64,000 bases of DNA from NCBI RefSeq assembly GCF_001269885.1, contig NZ_LHVH01000030.1:62001-126000 (forward strand), given 5' to 3'. The position numbers were made by a program, and so were the translations under genes. Shown here piece after piece: positions 17,561 to 26,809 of this stretch. This DNA is from Pseudomonas kilonensis (GTDB lineage Bacteria > Pseudomonadota > Gammaproteobacteria > Pseudomonadales > Pseudomonadaceae). The notes beneath the pieces were generated by a model. That model saw nothing but the letters and a program-made list of their open reading frames with translations. It did not search any database and was not told the DNA's origin. How positions within the stretch are numbered: position 1 is the stretch's first letter; each line of letters opens with the position of its first letter.

Positions 17561-19069
17561 ATGCGTATCCACGTCAGTTTCATCGACCGCGTCGGCATCA
17601 CCCAGGAAGTCCTGGCCTTGCTCGGTGGGCGCAATCTCAATCTGGATGCGGTGGAAATGGTGCCGCCCAACGTCTACATCGACGCCCCGACCCTCAGTCC
17701 GCAAGTGCTCGACGAGTTGCGCGAGGCGCTGTTCAGCGTGCGCGGCGTGCAGGCGGTCACCGTGGTGGACATCCTGCCGGGCCAGCGTCGGCACTTGCAG
17801 CTCGATGCCTTGCTCGCCGCCATGACCGACCCGGTGCTGGCCCTGGACAGCGCCGGCAAGGTGTTGCTGGCCAATCCGGCGCTGATTGCCCTGTACGGGC
17901 GTGAACCGGCCGGGGAAAGCGTGGCCGAGCTGTTCGGTGACGAGGCCTTGCTGGACGCCTTGCTGGAGAACGGTTTCCGCTTGCCGCTGCGGGAAATCAC
18001 CCTCAACGGCCAGACCTTGCTGCTGGACGCCACGCCCATCACCGATGCCGGCGCGCTGCTGACGCTGTATCAGCCGAACCGCATCGGCGAGCGCCTGTCG
18101 GCACTGCATCACGATCACGCCGAAGGCTTCGACGCGCTGCTGGGCGAATCCCCGGCGATCCGCACCCTCAAGGCCCGGGCCCAGCGGGTCGCGGCGCTGG
18201 ATGCACCGCTGCTGATCCAGGGCGAAACCGGCACCGGCAAGGAACTGGTGGCCCGGGCGTGCCATGCCATCAGCGCCCGTCATGGCGCACCGTTCCTGGC
18301 CCTGAACTGCGCAGCATTGCCGGAGAACCTGGCGGAAAGCGAACTGTTCGGCTATGCCCCCGGCGCCTTCACCGGAGCGCAACGAGGCGGCAAGCCGGGA
18401 CTGATGGAGCTGGCGAACCAGGGCACGGTATTCCTCGATGAAATCGGCGAGATGTCGCCGTACCTGCAAGCCAAGCTGCTGCGCTTCCTGAACGATGGCA
18501 GCTTCCGCCGAGTGGGCGGCGACCGGGAAATCAAGGTCAACGTGCGGATCCTCAGCGCCACCCACCGCAACCTGGAAAAAATGGTCAGCGAGGGCTCGTT
18601 CCGCGAAGACCTGTTCTATCGCCTGAACGTGCTCAATGTCGAAGTCCCGCCGCTGCGGGAACGCGGCCAGGACATCCTGCTGCTGGCGCGTTATTTCATG
18701 CAGCAGGCCTGCGCGCAGATCCAGCGCCCGGTCTGCCGCCTGGCCCCCGGCACTTACCCGGCCCTGCTGGGCAACCGCTGGCCAGGCAATGTGCGGCAAT
18801 TGCAGAACGTGATCTTCCGCGCCGCGGCCATCTGCGAAAGCAGCCTGGTGGACATCGGCGACCTGGACATCGCCGGCACCTCCGTGGCGCGCCAGGGCGA
18901 TGTGGAAGTCGAAAGCCTGGAACAGGCCGTGGAAAGCTTCGAGAAGCACCTGCTCGAAAGCCTCTACGTCAACTACCCCTCCACCCGCCAGCTCGCCAGC
19001 CGCCTGCAAACCTCCCACACCGCGATTGCCCATCGGTTGCGCAAGTACGGGATCTCCAACAAGCCCTAG
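17561..19069 (+). CDS. gcsR: TyrR-like sigma54 activator of glycine cleavage
   Basis: The 502-residue activator has an N-terminal ACT-like domain (MRIHVSFIDRVGITQEVLALL), a PAS-like segment (about 80-190), a full AAA+ domain (GETGTGKE, intact GAFTGA, GTVFLDEIGEM) and a TyrR-type helix-turn-helix (YPSTRQLASRLQTSHTAIAHRLRKYGI). In P. aeruginosa the orthologous GcsR senses glycine and activates gcvH2 through sigma54. Here it lies directly upstream of gcvH, with matching sites and a sigma54 promoter between. I start at MRIHVSF; the frame is open further upstream into the repeat. TyrR-type activators such as PhhR are similar, but context favours GcsR. Confidence 0.9.
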   Translation: MRIHVSFIDRVGITQEVLALLGGRNLNLDAVEMVPPNVYIDAPTLSPQVLDELREALFSVRGVQAVTVVDILPGQRRHLQLDALLAAMTDPVLALDSAGKVLLANPALIALYGREPAGESVAELFGDEALLDALLENGFRLPLREITLNGQTLLLDATPITDAGALLTLYQPNRIGERLSALHHDHAEGFDALLGESPAIRTLKARAQRVAALDAPLLIQGETGTGKELVARACHAISARHGAPFLALNCAALPENLAESELFGYAPGAFTGAQRGGKPGLMELANQGTVFLDEIGEMSPYLQAKLLRFLNDGSFRRVGGDREIKVNVRILSATHRNLEKMVSEGSFREDLFYRLNVLNVEVPPLRERGQDILLLARYFMQQACAQIQRPVCRLAPGTYPALLGNRWPGNVRQLQNVIFRAAAICESSLVDIGDLDIAGTSVARQGDVEVESLEQAVESFEKHLLESLYVNYPSTRQLASRLQTSHTAIAHRLRKYGISNKP

Positions 19070-19083
19070 TTTTACTCGGTCCA

Positions 19084-19172
19084 TGTGGGAGCGGGCTTGC
19101 TCGCGAAAGCGGTGTGCCAGTCGACATCCAATTAGCTGACACACCGTCTTCGCGAGCAAGCCCGCTCCCACA
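19084..19172. repeat. Paired palindromic repeat, TGTGGGAGC family (89 bp)
   Basis: Full-length copy, arms TGTGGGAGCGGGCTTGC and inverse, placed 14 bases after the gcsR stop. It probably ends or protects the gcsR transcript. The gcv regulatory sites begin about 50 bases further on. Confidence 0.93.
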
Positions 19173-19220
19173 GGGATTCTTGTGTTGCATTCGAAAGTAG
19201 CGTCAAAAACGACCTCCACC

Positions 19221-19238
19221 TGTACTGAAAGCGCTACA
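19221..19238. promoter_or_regulatory. Putative GcsR site 1
   Basis: TGTACTGAAAGCGCTACA has the 7-N4-7 layout of the GcsR sites recalled from P. aeruginosa (TGTAACG-N4-CGTTCCG); the right half CGCTACA is shared with sites 2 and 3. Confidence 0.6.
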
Positions 19239-19239
19239 G

Positions 19240-19257
19240 CGGAACGATATCGCTACA
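19240..19257. promoter_or_regulatory. Putative GcsR site 2
   Basis: CGGAACGATATCGCTACA; its reverse complement TGTAGCG-ATAT-CGTTCCG differs from the P. aeruginosa motif by one base. It begins one base after site 1 ends, so the two form a tandem. Confidence 0.7.
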
Positions 19258-19320
19258 CTCATCGCTAAGCAGCGCTGCGCAAGGCTTTGATCCCACAACG
19301 ATTTTTTCCAGCCTCCCATC

Positions 19321-19338
19321 TGTAGCGATTTCGCTACA
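19321..19338. promoter_or_regulatory. Putative GcsR site 3 (perfect dyad)
   Basis: TGTAGCGATTTCGCTACA is a perfect palindrome in both seven-base arms around ATTT. It lies 81 bases after site 2 and about 65 bases upstream of the sigma54 promoter. Confidence 0.7.
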
Positions 19339-19401
19339 GCGAAGTTGGTCCAAGCTTTGACAAAACCAGTCAAGACATTGATATATAAGCAATTATTAAG
19401 A

Positions 19402-19418
19402 TTGGCCGCATTCTTGCT
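19402..19418 (+). promoter_or_regulatory. Sigma54 promoter of the gcv operon
   Basis: TTGGCCGCATTCTTGCT has GG and GC exactly ten bases apart and a good TTGC -12 element. It is about 80 bases before gcvH and is the expected target of GcsR. It also argues against a longer gcvH reading frame that would start upstream. Confidence 0.78.
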
Positions 19419-19497
19419 ATGGGTATTAGCATTCGGCCGGGCCAAGCCCCGTGCCTTTCTTCGCGTCCACCAGACGATTCTGGCCCCAGGAGTTTCC

Positions 19498-19881
19498 ATG
19501 AGCGAGTTGCGTTTCACTGAAGATCACGAATGGCTGCGCACCGAAGCCGACGGCAGCGTCACCGTAGGCATTACCGCTTTCGCGCAGAACGCATTGGGTG
19601 ACGTGGTTTTTGTGCAACTGCCTGAACTGCAGGCCTATGAAAAAGGCGCCGAAGCCTCCACTGTGGAGTCGGTCAAGGCCGCCAGCGGTGTGTACATGCC
19701 ACTGGACGGTGAAGTGCTCGAAGTGAACAACAAACTCGACGGCAGCCCGGAACTGGTCAACGAAGATCCGATGGTCGAAGGCTGGTTCTTCCGCTTTAAA
19801 CCGACCGACGTCGACGCAGTGGCTAAGCTGTTGGATCAAGACGCCTACGATCGCCTGATCAAAGCCAACGCCCAAGCCTGA
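19498..19881 (+). CDS. gcvH: Glycine cleavage system H protein
   Basis: The 127-residue lipoyl carrier shuttles the aminomethyl group from GcvP to GcvT. The lipoylated lysine is in ASTVESVKAASGVY (about residue 61), and the family N-terminus SELRFTEDHEWLR is clear. An AGGAG ribosome site ends seven bases before the ATG at 19498. The frame is open upstream, but a start there would overlap the sigma54 promoter. It begins the gcvH-gcvP-sdaA-gcvT cluster. Confidence 0.96.
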   Translation: MSELRFTEDHEWLRTEADGSVTVGITAFAQNALGDVVFVQLPELQAYEKGAEASTVESVKAASGVYMPLDGEVLEVNNKLDGSPELVNEDPMVEGWFFRFKPTDVDAVAKLLDQDAYDRLIKANAQA

Positions 19882-19891
19882 GGAGCGCCAT

Positions 19892-22741
19892 ATGACCGTT
19901 AATCTCGGCACTGCCAACGAATTCATCGCCCGCCACATCGGCCCGCGTGCCAGCGACGAGCAAGCCATGCTCGAGCGTCTGGGCTACGACTCCCTGCAAG
20001 CCCTGAGCGCCAGCGTCATCCCGGAAAGCATCAAGGGCACCAGCGTGCTGGACATGGGCGACGGCCAGAGCGAAGCCGACGCACTGGCCTCGATCAAGGC
20101 CATCGCCGCCAAGAACCAACTGTTCAAGACCTACATCGGCCAGGGCTACTACAACTGCCATACGCCGGCACCGATCCTGCGCAACCTGCTGGAAAACCCG
20201 GCCTGGTACACCGCCTACACCCCGTACCAGCCAGAAATTTCCCAGGGCCGTCTCGAAGCGCTGCTGAACTTCCAGACCTTGATCAGCGACCTTACCGGCC
20301 TGCCGATCGCCAACGCGTCCTTGCTCGACGAAGCCACTGCCGCCGCCGAAGCCATGACCTTCTGCAAGCGCCTGAGCAAGAACAAAGGCAGCAACGCGTT
20401 CTTCGCCTCCGTGCACAGCCACCCGCAAACCCTCGACGTGCTGCGCACCCGTGCCGAGCCCCTGGGCATCGACGTGGTGGTGGGCGATGAGCGCGAACTG
20501 AGCGACGTCAGCGGTTTCTTCGGCGCGCTGCTGCAGTACCCAGCCAGCAACGGTGACCTGTTCGACTACCGCGAACTGACCGAACGCTTCCACACCGCCA
20601 ACGCCCTGGTGGCCGTGGCTGCTGATCTGCTGGCCCTGACCCTGCTGACCCCGCCAGGTGAATTCGGCGCCGACGTGGCCATCGGCAGCGCCCAGCGCTT
20701 CGGTGTGCCGCTGGGCTTCGGTGGCCCGCACGCGGCGTATTTCTCCACCAAGGATGCGTTCAAGCGCGACATGCCGGGCCGCCTGGTCGGCGTTTCCGTG
20801 GACCGTTTCGGCAAGCCGGCCCTGCGCCTGGCGATGCAGACCCGCGAGCAACACATCCGCCGCGAGAAAGCCACGAGCAACATCTGCACCGCCCAGGTGC
20901 TGCTGGCCAACATCGCCAGCATGTACGCCGTGTACCACGGTCCCAAGGGCCTGGTGCAAATTGCCAATCGCATCCATCACCTGACCGCGATCCTCGCCAA
21001 GGGCCTCGGCGCGCTGGGCCTGAGCGTCGAGCAAGAGCGCTTCTTCGACACCCTGACCCTGCGCACCGGCGCGCAAACCGCGGCCCTGCACGACAAGGCC
21101 CGCGCACAGCGCATCAACCTGCGTGTGGTGGACGCCGAACGCCTGGGCCTGTCCCTCGACGAGACCACCAGCCAGACTGACGTCGAAGCCCTGTGGAACG
21201 TGTTGGCCGACGGCAAGGCGCTGCCGGACTTCGCGGCACTGGCCGCCAGCGTGCAAAGCCGCATTCCGGCCGAGCTGGTGCGTCAATCGGCGATCCTCAG
21301 CCACCCAGTGTTCAACCGCTACCACTCCGAAACCGAGCTGATGCGCTACCTGCGCAAGCTCGCCGACAAGGACCTGGCCCTGGATCGCACCATGATCCCG
21401 CTGGGTTCCTGCACCATGAAACTCAACGCCGCCAGCGAAATGATTCCGGTGACCTGGGCCGAGTTCGGCGCCCTGCACCCGTTCGCCCCGGCCGAACAGA
21501 GCGCTGGCTACCAGCAACTGACCGACGAGCTCGAAGCCATGCTCTGCGCCGCCACCGGCTATGACGCGGTGTCGCTGCAACCCAACGCTGGCTCCCAAGG
21601 CGAATACGCCGGCCTGCTGGCGATCCGTGCCTATCACCAGAGCCGTGGCGAAGACCGTCGCGACATCTGCCTGATCCCGTCCTCGGCCCACGGTACCAAC
21701 CCGGCCACCGCCAACATGGCCGGCATGCGCGTGGTCGTGACCGCCTGCGATGCCCGCGGCAACGTCGACATCGAAGACCTGCGGGCCAAGGCCATCGAGC
21801 ACCGCGAACACCTCGCCGCGCTGATGATCACCTACCCGTCCACACACGGTGTGTTCGAAGAAGGCATCCGCGAAATCTGCGGCATCATTCATGACAACGG
21901 CGGCCAGGTGTACATCGACGGCGCCAACATGAACGCCATGGTCGGCCTCTGCGCCCCAGGCAAGTTCGGCGGCGACGTGTCGCACCTGAACCTGCACAAG
22001 ACCTTCTGCATTCCCCACGGCGGTGGCGGCCCGGGCGTCGGCCCGATTGGCGTCAAGTCCCACCTGGCACCGTTCCTGCCGGGCCACGCCAACATGGAAC
22101 GCAAGGAAGGCGCGGTGTGCGCGGCGCCGTTCGGCAGCGCGAGCATCTTGCCGATCACCTGGATGTACATCCGCATGATGGGCGGCGCCGGTCTCAAGCG
22201 CGCTTCGCAACTGGCGATCCTCAACGCCAACTACATCGCCCGTCGCCTGGAAGAGCACTATCCAGTGCTCTACTCCGGCAGCAACGGCCTGGTGGCCCAC
22301 GAATGCATCCTCGACCTGCGTCCACTCAAGGACAGCAGCGGCATCAGCGTCGATGACGTGGCCAAGCGCCTGATCGACTTCGGTTTCCACGCGCCGACCA
22401 TGTCGTTCCCGGTGGCCGGCACGCTGATGATCGAGCCGACCGAAAGCGAATCCAAGGAAGAACTGGACCGTTTCTGCGACGCCATGATCTGCATCCGCGA
22501 AGAAATTCGCGCGGTGGAAAACGGCAGCCTGGACAAAGACGACAACCCGCTGAAGAACGCCCCGCACACTGCGGCGGAAATCGTCGGCGAGTGGACCCAC
22601 CCTTACAGCCGCGAACAGGCGGTGTACCCGGTGGCGTCGTTGATCGAAGGCAAATACTGGCCGCCTGTGGGCCGGGTCGATAACGTGTTCGGCGACCGCA
22701 ACCTGGTCTGCGCCTGCCCGTCGATCGAAAGCTACGCTTGA
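19892..22741 (+). CDS. gcvP: Glycine dehydrogenase (decarboxylating), P protein
   Basis: The 949-residue PLP enzyme decarboxylates glycine and passes the aminomethyl group to lipoyl-GcvH. It is the fused full-length form: N-terminal half with YIGQGYYNCHTPAPILRNLLENP, C-terminal half with PLGSCTMKLNA, the SAHGTNPA segment and the PLP-lysine region HLNLHKTFCIPHGGGGPG, with Lys near residue 702. Length is typical (about 950). It starts ten bases after gcvH with the GGAGCG ribosome site. A paired repeat, rather than a glyA gene, follows it. Confidence 0.97.
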   Translation: MTVNLGTANEFIARHIGPRASDEQAMLERLGYDSLQALSASVIPESIKGTSVLDMGDGQSEADALASIKAIAAKNQLFKTYIGQGYYNCHTPAPILRNLLENPAWYTAYTPYQPEISQGRLEALLNFQTLISDLTGLPIANASLLDEATAAAEAMTFCKRLSKNKGSNAFFASVHSHPQTLDVLRTRAEPLGIDVVVGDERELSDVSGFFGALLQYPASNGDLFDYRELTERFHTANALVAVAADLLALTLLTPPGEFGADVAIGSAQRFGVPLGFGGPHAAYFSTKDAFKRDMPGRLVGVSVDRFGKPALRLAMQTREQHIRREKATSNICTAQVLLANIASMYAVYHGPKGLVQIANRIHHLTAILAKGLGALGLSVEQERFFDTLTLRTGAQTAALHDKARAQRINLRVVDAERLGLSLDETTSQTDVEALWNVLADGKALPDFAALAASVQSRIPAELVRQSAILSHPVFNRYHSETELMRYLRKLADKDLALDRTMIPLGSCTMKLNAASEMIPVTWAEFGALHPFAPAEQSAGYQQLTDELEAMLCAATGYDAVSLQPNAGSQGEYAGLLAIRAYHQSRGEDRRDICLIPSSAHGTNPATANMAGMRVVVTACDARGNVDIEDLRAKAIEHREHLAALMITYPSTHGVFEEGIREICGIIHDNGGQVYIDGANMNAMVGLCAPGKFGGDVSHLNLHKTFCIPHGGGGPGVGPIGVKSHLAPFLPGHANMERKEGAVCAAPFGSASILPITWMYIRMMGGAGLKRASQLAILNANYIARRLEEHYPVLYSGSNGLVAHECILDLRPLKDSSGISVDDVAKRLIDFGFHAPTMSFPVAGTLMIEPTESESKEELDRFCDAMICIREEIRAVENGSLDKDDNPLKNAPHTAAEIVGEWTHPYSREQAVYPVASLIEGKYWPPVGRVDNVFGDRNLVCACPSIESYA

Positions 22742-22794
22742 CCTGTGAGGGGGTGGGTTTGCTCGCCCCTCTTTCAATAACACCGCCTACCCCC

Positions 22795-22882
22795 TGTGGG
22801 AGCGGGCTTGCTCGCGAAGGCGGTGTATCAGTCAACATCTACTTGGCTGACACACCGCCTTCGCGAGCAAGCCCGCTCCCAC
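22795..22882. repeat. Paired palindromic repeat inside the gcv operon (88 bp)
   Basis: Consensus arms TGTGGGAGCGGGCTTGC and inverse, lying between gcvP and sdaA, 54 bases after the gcvP stop and 51 before the sdaA start. It is a candidate mRNA processing or stabilising point that splits the operon into gcvHP and sdaA-gcvT parts. Confidence 0.93.
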
Positions 22883-22933
22883 AAGGGGATCTACGCCAAT
22901 CTCGAACTCATAAAAAGAAACCGGAGAAACACC

Positions 22934-24310
<1,377 letters not shown>

Positions 24311-24346
24311 TGCGGCCTCACTTCTACATTTTTTCCAGGAGCTGAT

Positions 24347-25471
24347 ATGTCCACCGAACAACTGCTGAAGACCCCGCTGCACGCGCTGCACCTCGAACTC
24401 GGCGCCCGCATGGTGCCGTTCGCCGGCTACGACATGCCGGTGCAGTACCCTCTGGGCGTGATGAAGGAACACCAGCACACCCGTGATCAGGCCGGGCTGT
24501 TCGACGTGTCCCACATGGGCCAGATCCGCCTGACCGGCGCAGGCGTCGCCAAGGCCCTGGAAACCCTGGTGCCGGTGGACATCATCGACCTGCCGGTGGG
24601 CATGCAGCGCTACGCCATGTTCACCCAAGAGAACGGCGGCATCCTCGACGACCTGATGGTCGCCAACCTGGGCAATGACGAACTGTTCCTGGTGGTCAAC
24701 GCGGCCTGCAAGGACCAGGACCTGGCCCACCTGCGGGCCCACATTGGCGCGCAGTGCAGCATCGAGCCACTGTTCGAAGCTCGTGCCCTGCTTGCCCTGC
24801 AAGGCCCGGCCGCCGTCACCGTGCTCGCACGCCTGGCGCCGGACGTGGCGAAGATGACCTTCATGCAGTTCCAGCGCGTCACGCTGTTGGGCATGGACTG
24901 CTTTGTCAGCCGTTCGGGCTACACCGGTGAAGACGGTTTCGAAATCTCGGTACCCGCCGCCGATGCGGAAAAACTGGCCCGCGCCCTGCTGGCCGAGCCG
25001 GAAGTCGCGGCCATCGGCCTCGGTGCCCGTGACTCCCTGCGCCTGGAAGCCGGCCTGTGCCTCTACGGCCACGACATGAACACCGAGACCACGCCAATCG
25101 AAGCCAGCCTGTTGTGGGCGATTTCCAAAGTACGTCGTGCCGACGGCGCCCGCGCTGGCGGTTTCCCCGGCGCTGAAAGCGTGTTCGCCCAACAACAGGG
25201 CGGCGTGAAGCGCAAACGCGTCGGCCTGCTGCCCCAGGAACGCACACCGGTGCGCGAAGGCGCAGAGATCGTCAACGAAGCGGGCGAGATTATCGGGACG
25301 GTGTGCAGCGGCGGTTTCGGCCCGACCCTGGGCGGTCCGTTGGCGATGGGTTACCTGGACAGCGCCTATGTCGCACTGGATACGCCAGTCTGGGCCATCG
25401 TGCGTGGGAAAAAGGTGCCTTTACTTGTAAGCAAAATGCCATTCGTCCCACAGCGCTACTACCGCGGTTGA
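24347..25471 (+). CDS. gcvT: Glycine cleavage system T protein (aminomethyltransferase)
   Basis: The 374-residue tetrahydrofolate-dependent aminomethyltransferase releases ammonia and forms methylene-THF from aminomethyl-GcvH. Family segments are visible: TPLHALHLELGARMVPFAGYDMPVQY, DQAGLFDVSHMGQIRLTG, SRSGYTGEDGFEISVP and ARDSLRLEAGLCLYGHDM, which contains the folate-site region. The C-terminal barrel ends with VRGKKVPLLVSKMPFVPQRYYR. Length is normal. The start has an AGGAG ribosome site. Last gene of the cluster. Confidence 0.96.
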   Translation: MSTEQLLKTPLHALHLELGARMVPFAGYDMPVQYPLGVMKEHQHTRDQAGLFDVSHMGQIRLTGAGVAKALETLVPVDIIDLPVGMQRYAMFTQENGGILDDLMVANLGNDELFLVVNAACKDQDLAHLRAHIGAQCSIEPLFEARALLALQGPAAVTVLARLAPDVAKMTFMQFQRVTLLGMDCFVSRSGYTGEDGFEISVPAADAEKLARALLAEPEVAAIGLGARDSLRLEAGLCLYGHDMNTETTPIEASLLWAISKVRRADGARAGGFPGAESVFAQQQGGVKRKRVGLLPQERTPVREGAEIVNEAGEIIGTVCSGGFGPTLGGPLAMGYLDSAYVALDTPVWAIVRGKKVPLLVSKMPFVPQRYYRG

Positions 25472-25867
25472 TTGACTGTTTCTATAAGTAACGCGATTGC
25501 GTTATACGTGCACTAATGTGTAACGCAACCGCCATAAAAAGGTGCATATCTTTAGACATTGAACAACGCTTATAACGGTCGCTAACAATTGAACTAGCCT
25601 ATCGAATAAGCTCCGCCCGGTGGTGTATGTAAATGCTTGCAAGCTGAGCAAATACGGGGCTTCCCCGGGGGGTTGTTTTTTCATTCGTAGTTGGCGTAGA
25701 GTTTGGTCACTGTGTTTGCATGGGTCGCTTGGAATCGTGACCTGGGCAGTAGCTTATGAAGTTCGCTACATCCCGTTCGACGTCTCTTACTTTCCTGCAA
25801 CCCAGCCCCAGTACTCTTTCATGCGAAAGAGGCTGTCATCAATTTTAGCGTCAAAGGAAATAAGAAA
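25472..25867. other. gcvT-cspA intergenic region with probable long cspA leader
   Basis: These 396 bases hold no supported gene. A short GC hairpin CGGGG-CTT-CCCCG at 25655-25667 before GGGGG and TTGTTTTTTC could be a weak terminator. The AT-rich first part and the later pyrimidine-rich part fit a promoter plus a long cold-shock 5' leader. A small open frame across 25620-26000 is in the wrong frame for cspA and is not supported. Confidence 0.55.
25814..25831 (+). promoter_or_regulatory. Hairpin in the probable cspA 5' leader
   Basis: CTCTTTC-ATGC-GAAAGAG forms a seven-base-pair stem 36 bases before the cspA start. Cold-shock mRNAs often carry thermo-sensitive leader structures; the role here is inferred. 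Confidence 0.45.
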
Positions 25868-26080
25868 ATGTCTCAACGTCAGAGCGGTACCGTCAAGTGG
25901 TTCAACGACGAGAAGGGTTTTGGTTTTATCACGCCTGAAAGCGGTCCGGACCTGTTCGTGCATTTCCGCGCCATCCAGGGCAACGGCTTCAAGAGCCTGA
26001 AAGAAGGCCAGAAAGTCACTTTCGTTGCTGTGCAAGGCCAGAAAGGCATGCAGGCTGACGAGGTTCAAGCAGAAGCCTAA
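25868..26080 (+). CDS. cspA: Cold-shock protein, CspA family
   Basis: The 70-residue single cold-shock-domain protein binds single-stranded RNA and DNA. RNP1 (KGFGFI) and RNP2 (DLFVHF) are intact in SGTVKWFNDEKGFGFITPES and GPDLFVHFRAI. A strong AAGGAAATAAG ribosome site precedes the ATG. A clear terminator follows. Pseudomonads have several csp paralogues, so the letter in the symbol is approximate. Confidence 0.93.
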   Translation: MSQRQSGTVKWFNDEKGFGFITPESGPDLFVHFRAIQGNGFKSLKEGQKVTFVAVQGQKGMQADEVQAEA

Positions 26081-26099
26081 GGCTTTCGCACACTAAAAA

Positions 26100-26127
26100 G
26101 CCCCTGATTGATATCAGGGGCTTTTTT
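26100..26127 (+). terminator. Rho-independent terminator of cspA
   Basis: GCCCCTGAT pairs with ATCAGGGGC around a TGAT loop, followed by six Ts, 20 bases after the cspA stop. Confidence 0.9.
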
Positions 26128-26174
26128 ATGGGCGTAAATCCGTAAAATGGCTTCTTTTTTCGTCCGAGGCCGTC

Positions 26175-26663
26175 ATGCCGAAACACCTGCTCACCCCCCA
26201 GGGCGACTTTCCTCCCGCCGGCCTGGGCCGTCGCCTGGCCGCGATGTTCTATGACTTCTTGCTGTGCACGGCGCTGCTGATCGTCACCAGTGGCGCCTAC
26301 AAGATGATCCAGATGGCGATCATCGGCGAAGAAAAAATGCGTGCCCTGACCGAAGCTGGCGCACTGGACGGTGACCCGCTGCTGTCCACCGTGCTGCTGT
26401 TCGTGCTGTTCGGCTTCTTCGCCAAGTTCTGGACCCACAACGGCCAGACCCTGGGCATGCAGGTGTGGTGCATCCGCGTACAGAACGCCGATGGCACGGC
26501 CATCAGCCTGTGGCAGGCGCTGTTGCGGTTCGTGGTATCGATTGCGTCACTGCTGCTGGTGGGGCTGGGCTTCATCTGGGCGCTGTTCGACAAGCGCAAG
26601 CGCAGCTGGCATGACATCTACTCGGATACGCAGTTGGTGCGGATTCCCAAGAAGAGCAAGTAA
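26175..26663 (+). CDS. RDD family membrane protein
   Basis: The 162-residue inner-membrane protein carries the RDD signature: GLGRRLAAMFYDFLL near residue 18-32, three hydrophobic segments (LLCTALLIVTSGAY, LLSTVLLFVLFGFFAKF, FVVSIASLLLVGLGFIWALF) and the late SWHDIYSDTQLV. RDD proteins are poorly characterised; some are linked to ion transport or to maturation of membrane enzymes. It is a single gene convergent with nadA. The start has a CGAGGC site and fits family length. Confidence 0.85.
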   Translation: MPKHLLTPQGDFPPAGLGRRLAAMFYDFLLCTALLIVTSGAYKMIQMAIIGEEKMRALTEAGALDGDPLLSTVLLFVLFGFFAKFWTHNGQTLGMQVWCIRVQNADGTAISLWQALLRFVVSIASLLLVGLGFIWALFDKRKRSWHDIYSDTQLVRIPKKSK

Positions 26664-26684
26664 GAACACCACGTCAGTGGGTTT

Positions 26685-26793
26685 GATCGTTCCCACGCTC
26701 TGCGTGGGAATGTAGCCCGGGACGCTCTGCGTCCCAAAAAGCCGAACGCGGAGCGTCCGCAGAGACGTTCCCACGCAGAGCGTGGGAACGATC
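26685..26793. repeat. Long inverted repeat, GATCGTTCCCACG family
   Basis: Outer arms GATCGTTCCCACGCTCTGCG and its inverse enclose a second, inner pair around GGGACGCTCTGCGTCCC and GCGGAGCGTCCGC. It lies between convergent genes, so it probably serves as a shared terminator as well. It is the only copy of this family in the window. Confidence 0.88.
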
Positions 26794-26809
26794 AAGCTCA
26801 CGCCTCCAA

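Noticed and set aside
19345..19497. Longer gcvH start upstream
   Set aside because: The extension crosses the sigma54 promoter at 19402, and H proteins begin at MSELRFTEDHEW.
19859..22783. 974-residue leftward frame across gcvP
   Set aside because: It is antisense to the clear gcvP gene; composition is that of a GC-rich shadow frame with no family motifs.
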